Positions 25,101 through 32,723 of a stretch of 64,000 nucleotides of DNA are shown here, in pieces. This DNA is from Bernardetia sp. (GTDB lineage Bacteria > Bacteroidota > Bacteroidia > Cytophagales > Bernardetiaceae). The position numbers and the translations under genes were made by a program. A model generated the notes under the pieces. It searched no databases. It saw nothing but the letters and a program-made list of their open reading frames with translations, and was not told the origin of the DNA. The stretch lies in NCBI GenBank assembly GCA_020630575.1, contig JAHDBD010000010.1:1-64000 (forward strand), in the 5' to 3' direction. Every line of letters starts with the position of its first letter. Within the stretch, counting starts at the first letter, position 1.

Positions 25101-25945
25101 CTAGATAAAGTAGAAGTCTGATAAGGGTCTGGAATTAGATTTTCGAATCTAAAATTATTGAAATGCGACATTACATAGTCTACATCTTGTATAATTCCTT
25201 CTTTCTGAATTCTATAGAGTCCAAAAACACCTGACCAAATTATCTTTGGAAAATGTGTAATAGCATCTTCATCGATAGTAGGAATAGCATCAATATGTGG
25301 CTCTTGAAAATCTTCTACATTTTCAAGATTGAAACGTTCCATTATTGTATTACAAATGTTTTTTAGTTGTGTAAAAGTAAGAATGTCTTCATTTAGATAT
25401 TCTTCTACTGCAGCTTTAAAAACTATCTTTTCCTCTTGTTCTAAATGATTGATTAGAACTTCATTGAGCAAAATTGGGTCTTCTTCTGTACGAACTATTT
25501 TCCATTCATTAATCTGATGAATAGATTTTTCTAAATACATACGCCAAATAATAAGAGGAGCTTTTATTACTTTATTTGGATTATGTTTACTTCTACGAAT
25601 AACAAGAGGATAGCCAAAACCAAATGTACGTACACCATATTCTTGATAATCATCATTGTTTTGATGATTGATTGTATCCAACCTTTTAGCTATCTTATCA
25701 AAATTAGATTTTATTTCCGAAGAAGAGTCATCTTGCAAAGAAGTAAGCGAAAGGGTAAATCGCATCCCTTGTTTTTCAAACAACTCTTGTATAAATTTAT
25801 CTGCCAAACCTTCCTCTATTTGATTAAATTGATAAGCATCAAGGCGAGTAGCATGATTTTTAGGTAACGCATTTAGATGAATATATTCTAAATTGCCTGT
25901 TTTTAGTTTGCGATTGACGTAGCTGAGAAAATTTGGAGTAATCAT
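22172..25945 (-). CDS. Large SF1 helicase with C-terminal PD-(D/E)XK-like nuclease domain
   Basis: 1257 residues from ATG 25945 (MITPNFLSYVNRKL; an upstream in-frame start at 25990 adds 15 residues). The N-terminal ~290 residues have no recognised domain. The SF1 helicase core has Walker A RVIQGPPGTGKSQALTAII (~308), a long coiled-coil insertion (~370-760), Walker B VVIFDEASQLRLED (~785), motif III GDVHQTPPTNYFG, and the C-terminal motifs LENMQGDERDIILIST and KLLNVLVTRAKYQVYV. The last ~100 residues (VEAEYQFGSLKLDFVIKAHK, PILAIECDGAMHH) look like a restriction-type D-x(n)-ExD nuclease fold of the DUF559/MTES_1575 type. Such COG1112-type helicase-nucleases are common in accessory and defence loci; here it is a single gene without other defence genes. 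Role inferred as nucleic-acid surveillance or phage defence. Confidence 0.85.
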   Translation of the reverse strand: MITPNFLSYVNRKLKTGNLEYIHLNALPKNHATRLDAYQFNQIEEGLADKFIQELFEKQGMRFTLSLTSLQDDSSSEIKSNFDKIAKRLDTINHQNNDDYQEYGVRTFGFGYPLVIRRSKHNPNKVIKAPLIIWRMYLEKSIHQINEWKIVRTEEDPILLNEVLINHLEQEEKIVFKAAVEEYLNEDILTFTQLKNICNTIMERFNLENVEDFQEPHIDAIPTIDEDAITHFPKIIWSGVFGLYRIQKEGIIQDVDYVMSHFNNFRFENLIPDPYQTSTLSSIATDPSQEKILHSLAKKTVRVIQGPPGTGKSQALTAIITNTIESGAKCLVVCEKKTALDVIRQNLEDLGCGEFCISIEDTTKDRRTVIAKVRNAAEQIEEYRHNFREKEYEIALNNYNQLKRDINRRHKAVLKKIFGDDCWKDVVGKYMHSQRIGENISLKHLLDRSEYSFDYEEFELYTKKIKEGYYLFKQVAAENHPLEQLNDQLFQGTFLHTQRIEIEESLNRVIRESQEVIDTYTTHKTIYGEEFKDNRVFRNNSIMIFSFVSRKHDKVKNFKQEFLKQYQEFVDKQQEIKYFDVEFPNKEGVENFETLYKSILAYQEKMKSILVGIDDFQEYYKWKHFFISLKIPQRNVFTALIKAKSNDWANTFESWYLDNVLFKYEQEIGPFQQDDHLIEELNQLTEKLKKMQVDKIIAHWLSIQKTALEKFKLKGGNINTLYNYKKNKQNKRKNSLRKIIHTDFQLFSSFFPVILVSPTVASSILPMKEGLFEVVIFDEASQLRLEDTFSSYLRGNYRIISGDVHQTPPTNYFGRDILLDIDLEDKETHEEAPLVIKPDSRELADKESLLQFALDAGYEKSYLDFHYRSRHPFLIEFSNSAFYGSRLMLMPERFAYKPIRFLQADGIYDKNRTNMTEAKMIVDILFGHICENSYGDCPTIGIATFNIEQRNLILELIQKTCQGNKELLKRYEKIKEDGFFVKNLENMQGDERDIILISTTFGKNEEGVFKQYFGPLNLSKGYKLLNVLVTRAKYQVYVCTSIPSSYYNRYAKELALRGNTGRAILYAYLAYAQAIEENESKKRRAILELLEKYCLEGERFDKVQNQQSPFKEELYHRLSEQFGEECVEAEYQFGSLKLDFVIKAHKAGKPILAIECDGAMHHNTEEAYIHDIYRGKIITERMKIHYYRIWTTNWWINSKKEMKNLVDFANSIDEDKLPKKSLSTMTAMEEFLDRPLNLESIGENLSKIKPQEEQEKI

Positions 25946-26308
25946 AGGATTGCAGAAAAACACATGTTTGAATACACTTTTACGCTGCAATTAATCTAGA
26001 TTTGAATCAAAAAACAACCACTTATCGATAGATTTGAATGGATACTAGATAAATATAAGTTATTGATAGATAAAAAAATAAATTATTAAAATTTCATTTC
26101 TTTATTTATTCATATTTTCTTACTAATTTTAGTTTTTCTTCATTTTATCCTCTTGAATATCAATATATTTTATAAACTATAAAATAAAATTTGAAAGAAT
26201 CTAAAAAAACACTAACTTTTCGTATGCAATTTTTTGTTAAAAAGCATCGTAGTATTAACAAAGAAGTGAAATAAGATTTTCTACTACTAATTTACCTAAA
26301 TCATAGCC
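25946..26308. other. Gene-free AT-rich stretch between divergent genes
   Basis: About 360 bases. No coding frame, RNA gene or consensus promoter was recognised. It separates the divergent helicase and alpha-2-macroglobulin genes and must hold both promoters. Confidence 0.4.
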
Positions 26309-26331
26309 GTTGTTGGTGTCTTACCAACGAC
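26309..26331 (+). promoter_or_regulatory. Stem-loop repeat 16 nt upstream of the alpha-2-macroglobulin gene
   Basis: GTTGTTGGT (26309-26317) pairs with ACCAACGAC (26323-26331), with one G-T pair and a 5-nt loop, and ends exactly 16 nt before the ATG at 26348. The longer sequence ATAGCCGTTGTTGGTGTC recurs inverted just behind the same gene (31890-31920). Confidence 0.6.
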
Positions 26332-26347
26332 ATTATACACCAAATTT

Positions 26348-29300
26348 ATGAATCCATCATTTAACAAATCCTACAAATCTATTCTTCCAATAATGGGAAT
26401 AGTTTTTCTGCTTTGGCTTGTTTCCTGTGCCACAACAGAAAAATTACAAGTAATTGACCAAAATTTTGGAGAGCAAATCGCACTTCAACAAAACCTTACT
26501 TTTACATTCAATCAAGCCATTGCAAAACCTGAACAATTAGATGTTTGGCAAGAAATTGAATATTTGGATATTAATCCAAAAGTAAAAGGTAAATTCAAAT
26601 GGACGAGTCCTACAATGCTTATTTTTTCTCCTGATGAAGGCTTTTCTCCAAACACAAAATATCAAGTTAAGCTCACTCAAAATATAATTGCCGAACTAAC
26701 TAAAAAGAATATTGAGATTGATAAAGATAAAAAATTTGAATTTCATACCCCTTATCTTGATCTTTCGACGGCACAAGCCTATTGGAGTACAGATGCAAAT
26801 GGTTCACCAGAGCTTCTCTTGAATTTACTTTTCAATTACGATATTAATCCTAGTGCTTTAAATAGCTTACTTTCACTTTCTACTTTAGGAGTTTCTGAAA
26901 CAGGAAATGGAACAGTGGCAAATTATACATTGAAAAGTAATGAAGTAGGAAAAAATGTTCGTTTGGTTATAAAGCCAAATACAAGCGACAGCAAAGAACT
27001 AGCAGGAAAAACAATTTCTATCAAAATTAAAGAAGGCTTAAAAATGACAAAAGGAGACGGAACAGCTCCTCAAATGTCATTCAAGACAGATATTCCAGAT
27101 CCACAGACGTTTGAAGTAACCCAAGTAACTTCATATAAAATGAATGGCAAAACCATTGTTAGAGTTTTGACCAATCAAAGTGTGACACAGAATGAAGCAC
27201 AGATTAAAGACCTTATTTCTATTAATCCACAGTTACGTACAGAAATAGAAAAAACTGATGCAGGTTTTTTAGTAAAAGCTGATTTTAAAGACGAAACAAA
27301 TTATCAACTTACCATCGATCAAGAGTTAAAAGGTGTTTTTGGCACAAAACTAACAGATGAATATCAACATGTTTTACTTTTTGGAGGAGCAGAAAAAACA
27401 ATTTCTTTTTCAGATGGAAAAGCAGCTTATCTTACCTCAAAAGGAGAGCGAAATATTGGTGTAAATATCTATGGTTTTGAAAAAGTAGAACTAGAAGTAT
27501 ATAAAATCTATGAAAATAATATTCAGCATTTTTTGAGAGAGATGGTTGGGTCATATAATTACGACCAAATGGATGAGTATTATTATGGAAATGGAGAAAA
27601 TGACTATGGAGATGTTATTTTGAAAAAGGAAATGAAAATGACTGATTTCAAAAAAGCAGGAAGTAGTTATGCCATTGATATGCGTGAGATAGTAGCTGCT
27701 GATAACCGTCCGTTTGAAGGAATTTATTATGTAGTTGTGCGCTCGCCTGACGACCGTTGGATAAAAGACCGTCAGATTGTTTGTGTATCTGATTTGGGTT
27801 TTATTGTTCGTAGAAGTGAAGATGAAATTATGGTTTTTGCTAATTCAATTATGAATGCAACAGCAGAAGAAGGAACTCAAATTCGTTTAATCAGTACAAG
27901 CAATCAAACTATTCAAACTACAAGAACTGATGCAAACGGAGTTGCAACACTAACAGGATTGAAAAAGTTAGGCGAAAAATATAATTTTCAATTTATCACA
28001 GCACAAAAAAATGATGATTTTAGTTATATTCATTTAGCTCAAAATGGAATTTCCACCTATGGTTTTGATACAGATGGAATTTATCCAACAGCAGGAAATT
28101 ATCAATCCTTTATCTATCCTGAAAGAAATTTATATCGTCCAGATGAGAAAATCAGCTTTAAAGCCATTATCAGAAATTGGGAAGACTGGCAAAGTGTCGG
28201 ACAAATTCCTGTAAAATGGAAAATCATTATGCCAAATGGTAGAAGTTTGGTAGAAAAACAAAATCGCCTTTCAGAAGAAGGAACTTTTGCAGCCACTATT
28301 CCTTTGCCTAGCACAAGCGTAACAGGAAGTTATACCATTGAACTTTATACTTCAAATGATGTTTTGTTAGCTTCAAGAAATATAAATGTGGAAGAGTTTA
28401 TGCCACAGCGCATAAAAGTAGAATCCAAACTAAATGAAGAATCTGTAAAAAGTGGACAAGCTATCAACTTAGAAGCAACGGCAACAAATCTTTTTGGACC
28501 TCCAGCAGCAGACCGAAATTATGAAGTGCGTTTGACGTATGATAAAAAAGCCTTTCAATCTAAAGATGCTAAATATCAAGATTATAATTTCTTCTTAAAC
28601 ATTGGAGATAATCAAATGCCATCTTATGAAGATTATGAAAATACTGGTGAAACTGACTTACAAGGAAAAATAAGTGAAAGTGTAAAAGTTCCAGAAACTT
28701 TCCAAAATATTGGATTAATGCAAGGAACATTTTACACAACTGTTTTCGATGAAACAGGTCGCCCTGTTGGCTCAAGAAAAAGTTTTGATATTATTACACA
28801 GCCTTACTTCTTAGGTGTAAAAGGCTTAGATTATTATTGGATTGGTCTAAACCAACCTCTTAATTTTCCTTTGATTGCTCTTGATTATGATGGAAAAGCT
28901 ATTCCTGCAAATGCCAAAGTACAAGTGATTCGTTACCAATGGTATACAGCTTTAGAGAGAAGATACGACGACCATTATAGCTATGTTTCGAAGTATAAAG
29001 AAATAGTTGAGTATGATAATGAAATGAAAATCAATCCTTCTGGCACTTCTCTGACTTTTACTCCAAAACATTCGGCTCGTTATGAAGTGCGTGTTTCCCT
29101 TCCAAATGCTGAAACTTATGTTTCTACTAGTTTTTATGCTTATTATTATGGTTCTACTTCAAACTCTTCTTTCCAAGTTGATAAAGCAGGACAAATTGAT
29201 ATTACACTTAATAAGAAAAAATACAATGCAGGAGAAACAGCAAAAGTGCTTTTCAAAGCTCCTTTTTCAGGTAGAATGTTAGTTACTTTAGAAAAAGACA

Positions 29301-31825
29301 ATGTAATTACTCACAAATATATTGATGTTCAAAACCGTTCGGCTTCAATGGACATTCCACTTACAGATGAGCATTTGCCAAATGTTTATATTAGTGCGAC
29401 GCTGATTCGTCCTCTTACTAATAATGATGTTCCTTTGACAGTTGCTCACGGTTACATTCCTATTACAGTAGAAAACGAATCAAAACACAAAATTGATTTA
29501 GAAATTACTGCGCCTGAACGTATTCGTTCTTCTCAAAAACAAATGATTACGGTCAAGACAGGCAAACCAATGCAAGATGTAGAAGTTACGATTGCAGCCG
29601 TTGATGAAGGAATTTTATTGATTAAAAACTTCCAAACTCCTGATCCTTACAATTATTTCTTCCAAAAAAGAGCATTAGGTGTACAGGCATTTGATATGTA
29701 CGAACGTTTGTATCCAGAATTTAAAGCAAATATTCAGAACTTTGGTGCAGATGGTTATGATTTGGCAAACCGTACCAATCCGATGGCAAACAAGCGTGTA
29801 AAACCTGTTTCATTTTGGTCAGGAACATTAAAAACAAACTCAAAAGGTGAAGTAAGTTATGAAATTGATGTACCTCAGTTTTCAGGAGATTTGAGAATTA
29901 TGGCTGTCGCTGTACAAGGTTCAAAATTTGGTTCTGCAACAGCAAATATGAAAGTAGCTGACCCAATTGTAATTTCGGCAGGTTTACCAAGATTTTTGAG
30001 TCCAAAAGACAAAATTACTGTTCCTGTAACAATGAGCAACACCACCGAAAAAGTAGCACAAGCAACTGTTACTTTGAAAACAAAAGGGGCCGTTTCTCCA
30101 GATGGAACAACTTCTCAAACTGTTACTATTCAACCAAACAGTGAAGCAAAGGTAAACTTCAAAATCAATGCAATTGAAGCAGTAGGTACAGCAGAAATTG
30201 ATGTAGAAGTAGCAGCTTTAGGCGAAAAATTCAACCAAACTACAGATATTACTGTTCGTCCATTTACATCTCTTTTGAAAGAATCGGATGCAGGAAGTGT
30301 AGAAGGTGGAAAAAGCAAAACACTTAGTTTCAAACATGAATATGTACCAACTTCGGCAGATGCAAAATTGGTAGTCAGTAAATCACCAATGGTTCAATTT
30401 GTTAAGTCTTTGGATTATTTGGTGCGTTATCCGTATGGTTGTGTTGAGCAAACGACTTCTAGTGCATTCCCTCAACTTTATGTAAAAGATGTAGCTGAAT
30501 CTATAGGAAAATCTCTTAGTTACGACCTAAAGCCTGAAGAAAATATCCGTTTTGCGATTGCAAAATTACAGTCTATGCAACTTTATGAAGGAGGCTTGAG
30601 CTACTGGCAAGGTGGACACGAAGCAAGTTGGTGGGGAACTGTCTATGCGGTTCATTTCTTGACAGAAGCCAAAAAAGCAGGTTATGAAGTAAGTGATGAT
30701 GTTTTAGATAAGGCTTATGATTATCTAATGACAAAAATCAAAAGTAAAGATACTGAACGTCTGTATTATTATAACGTAAACGGACAGCTCACTTCAAGAC
30801 CAATTGCCAACAAATCTATTTTCTATTCTATGTATATTTTGGCTTCGGCAGGAAAACAAGATGTAGCAACAATGAATTATTACAAAGCAAATAAGCATTT
30901 ATTAGCGATTGATTCTCGTTATTTGTTAGCTTCTACCTATAAATTATTGGGTGATAAGGCGAGTTATGATGCTGTTTTGCCTCCCTCTTTTTCGGGTGAA
31001 AAATCACAACAATCTCTAGGTGGAAATTTCTATTCGTATATACGTGACCAAGCTATTTCTTTGAATGTTATGTTAGAACAAGACCCAAAAAATCCACAAA
31101 TTGGAACACTTGCCAAACAGCTTTCAGAACAGTATAGAGCTGCAAAATACTTGAATACACAAGAACATGCATTTACATTTTTAGCTTTAGGAAAATTAGC
31201 ACGTAAAGCAAATAATAGTAATATTACAGCACAAATTTCGGCTGGTGGTTCAAATATTTCTGCTTACGAAAATGGTACAGTTATTCTTACTAAGAATCAG
31301 ATTTTGAATAAAGAAATTACTATTCAAACTTCTGGAGAAGGTGATCTGTATTATTTCTGGGAAAAAGAAGGAATCAGCCTAAAAGGCGACTATATACAAG
31401 AAGATAAAAATATTCGTGTTCGTCGTACTTATTTGGATAAAAAAGGAAATGAAATTACTGGAAAAGTTAAGCAAAATCAACTTGTTGTTGTTCGTATTGA
31501 AGTAATTTCTACTTCGGTAGATGTTATCGAAAATGTAGTTATTACAGATATGCTTCCTGCTGGTTTGGAAATTGAAAATCCAAGATTAGGAGGAGCGCAA
31601 CAATTTGATTGGATAAAAAATGCTTCTTCACCAGAACATTTTGATTTCAGAGATGATAGAGTAAATATTTTTACTGATGTCAGAAAGAAGAAAACGCAAT
31701 ACTATTATTATCAAACTCGTGCCGTTTCCGAAGGAACATATAAAGTCGGTTTAATCAGTGCTGATGCGATGTATGATGCTTCTTATCATTCGTATCATGG
31801 AGTTGGTACTTTGGTGGTAGAGTAG
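26348..31825 (+). CDS. Alpha-2-macroglobulin family lipoprotein
   Basis: 1825 residues. A signal peptide with lipobox LWLVSC puts the lipidated Cys at residue 27. A series of beta-sandwich (MG) domains follows, including the MG2/bait region start around 560-720 (YRPDEKISFKAIIRNWED), the core PYNYFFQ...DVEVTIAAVDEGIL segment (~1060-1110), the ANMKVADPIVISAGLPRFLS block and the thioester domain with intact GCVEQ (~1364). Bacterial alpha-2-macroglobulins are periplasmic, trap proteases through the thioester and are thought to protect the cell envelope. Most are paired with pbpC (penicillin-binding protein 1C), which is not adjacent here. Inverted short repeats flank the gene on both sides. Family assignment certain. 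Confidence 0.93.
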   Translation: MNPSFNKSYKSILPIMGIVFLLWLVSCATTEKLQVIDQNFGEQIALQQNLTFTFNQAIAKPEQLDVWQEIEYLDINPKVKGKFKWTSPTMLIFSPDEGFSPNTKYQVKLTQNIIAELTKKNIEIDKDKKFEFHTPYLDLSTAQAYWSTDANGSPELLLNLLFNYDINPSALNSLLSLSTLGVSETGNGTVANYTLKSNEVGKNVRLVIKPNTSDSKELAGKTISIKIKEGLKMTKGDGTAPQMSFKTDIPDPQTFEVTQVTSYKMNGKTIVRVLTNQSVTQNEAQIKDLISINPQLRTEIEKTDAGFLVKADFKDETNYQLTIDQELKGVFGTKLTDEYQHVLLFGGAEKTISFSDGKAAYLTSKGERNIGVNIYGFEKVELEVYKIYENNIQHFLREMVGSYNYDQMDEYYYGNGENDYGDVILKKEMKMTDFKKAGSSYAIDMREIVAADNRPFEGIYYVVVRSPDDRWIKDRQIVCVSDLGFIVRRSEDEIMVFANSIMNATAEEGTQIRLISTSNQTIQTTRTDANGVATLTGLKKLGEKYNFQFITAQKNDDFSYIHLAQNGISTYGFDTDGIYPTAGNYQSFIYPERNLYRPDEKISFKAIIRNWEDWQSVGQIPVKWKIIMPNGRSLVEKQNRLSEEGTFAATIPLPSTSVTGSYTIELYTSNDVLLASRNINVEEFMPQRIKVESKLNEESVKSGQAINLEATATNLFGPPAADRNYEVRLTYDKKAFQSKDAKYQDYNFFLNIGDNQMPSYEDYENTGETDLQGKISESVKVPETFQNIGLMQGTFYTTVFDETGRPVGSRKSFDIITQPYFLGVKGLDYYWIGLNQPLNFPLIALDYDGKAIPANAKVQVIRYQWYTALERRYDDHYSYVSKYKEIVEYDNEMKINPSGTSLTFTPKHSARYEVRVSLPNAETYVSTSFYAYYYGSTSNSSFQVDKAGQIDITLNKKKYNAGETAKVLFKAPFSGRMLVTLEKDNVITHKYIDVQNRSASMDIPLTDEHLPNVYISATLIRPLTNNDVPLTVAHGYIPITVENESKHKIDLEITAPERIRSSQKQMITVKTGKPMQDVEVTIAAVDEGILLIKNFQTPDPYNYFFQKRALGVQAFDMYERLYPEFKANIQNFGADGYDLANRTNPMANKRVKPVSFWSGTLKTNSKGEVSYEIDVPQFSGDLRIMAVAVQGSKFGSATANMKVADPIVISAGLPRFLSPKDKITVPVTMSNTTEKVAQATVTLKTKGAVSPDGTTSQTVTIQPNSEAKVNFKINAIEAVGTAEIDVEVAALGEKFNQTTDITVRPFTSLLKESDAGSVEGGKSKTLSFKHEYVPTSADAKLVVSKSPMVQFVKSLDYLVRYPYGCVEQTTSSAFPQLYVKDVAESIGKSLSYDLKPEENIRFAIAKLQSMQLYEGGLSYWQGGHEASWWGTVYAVHFLTEAKKAGYEVSDDVLDKAYDYLMTKIKSKDTERLYYYNVNGQLTSRPIANKSIFYSMYILASAGKQDVATMNYYKANKHLLAIDSRYLLASTYKLLGDKASYDAVLPPSFSGEKSQQSLGGNFYSYIRDQAISLNVMLEQDPKNPQIGTLAKQLSEQYRAAKYLNTQEHAFTFLALGKLARKANNSNITAQISAGGSNISAYENGTVILTKNQILNKEITIQTSGEGDLYYFWEKEGISLKGDYIQEDKNIRVRRTYLDKKGNEITGKVKQNQLVVVRIEVISTSVDVIENVVITDMLPAGLEIENPRLGGAQQFDWIKNASSPEHFDFRDDRVNIFTDVRKKKTQYYYYQTRAVSEGTYKVGLISADAMYDASYHSYHGVGTLVVE

Positions 31826-31828
31826 ATT

Positions 31829-31950
31829 ATGTCGCTGTTGTGAGACAAGCAACAATAATTTATTGATTCTATTCTAAGTTTGAATATTGATGATCTTCGT
31901 TGAGACACCAACAACGGCTATAACTTGCCGTTGCTGTTGTCCCCAACGAT
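31829..31950. repeat. Cluster of short palindromic repeats behind the alpha-2-macroglobulin gene
   Basis: Three relatives of the GTTGTTGGTGTC hairpin family lie here: GTCGCTGTTGTGAGAC (about 31830-31845), the inverted GAGACACCAACAACGGC (about 31893-31909), and GCCGTTGCTGTTGTCCCC (about 31928-31945). The last two form a larger inverted pair around TATAACTT. The second is the inverted counterpart of the sequence before the alpha-2-macroglobulin start. They may act as a terminator cluster or be mobile repeats. Confidence 0.55.
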
Positions 31951-32310
31951 ATCACGTTTTTCCAAATATCCTATGTATTCTGTGTCGCAATCACAATTAT
32001 TAACTTTAATTTCTTGAGTATATTCTTTTCCTATCAAAGAAGGTTCGTTTTGAAAAACCTTTATTAAACTTCTCCAATTATCATAAGCCAATTTTGACCA
32101 TTTTATATCCTTTTGCTTCATTATTTGTATGATATTCTTGCTGTTTTGGTATTTCTTTTACCAAAGCCCAATCTTTCCCCAGTTTCTCTATGATAAACAT
32201 AGATAAGTCATACCTTATTAGATTTTTCACCTATAAAAGTCCAAAATTCGTCTATCTCTAAACAGCCATAATAAATCTGTTTACACCTTAAAATGGTACA
32301 ATAATTTAAT
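31951..32310 (-). pseudogene. Decayed IS1-family transposase
   Basis: Read on the minus strand, two frames together match an IS1-type transposase. Upstream lies GCLEIDEFWTFIGEKSNKV (about 32267-32211), then TGA in place of Trp, then LIYVYHRETGE. After a frame change near 32120 follow KDIKWSKLAYDNWRSLIKVF, the continuation QNEPSLIGKEYTQEI, and NNCDCDTEYIGYLEKRDI. E(I/L)DE(F/L)W(S/T)F(I/V)GxKxNK...W and the later YDNWxSxxKVF...GKxYT...NNC are hallmarks of IS1 transposases. The copy has at least one nonsense codon and one frameshift. Its C-terminal end runs into the repeat cluster at 31950, which looks inserted into or fused with it. Inactive. Confidence 0.75.
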
Positions 32311-32723
32311 AAAATGGATAAGTGCAGAAATAGATAAATTAGAAAATTGAGTTAAAAAATATTCTATCAAATCAATGCATATTTATGTCCTTGAGTTTCC
32401 TATTTTATGAAGTACAAACCAACAAAGAGGAATCACAACTCCTTTACATGCTAAGAAATAAAATATTTATATGTTTACTTTGCTTTTGCCATAATTGAGA
32501 AAATTTTGTAAGAGGACTGAACTGATATTCATACTAGATAATGATTCTTTTTTTCTATAAAAAAGCATGTGTTTCTATAAATAAAAACGTAACTTTGCAC
32601 CTACAAATCCCCTCTATTACTATTTATTCTATTTCTACACAGAATTATCTCTAATTATAAATTACATTCTCAATCCCAAGAATGGCAATTTTTAATTTCA
32701 TAATTCGTAATTGAATTTCTTTG
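32311..32723. other. Gene-free stretch upstream of the T9SS giant gene
   Basis: About 410 AT-rich bases. A -7-like TAACTTTG lies at 32590-32597, without a matching TTTG 20 bases upstream. No coding frame. The first ~40 bases may still be the N-terminal zinc-finger end of the decayed IS1 transposase. Confidence 0.35.

Noticed and set aside
31829-31955. Closely spaced short palindromic repeats that might suggest a CRISPR array
   Set aside because: The repeats differ in sequence and orientation, spacers are irregular, only three units exist and no cas gene is in the window.
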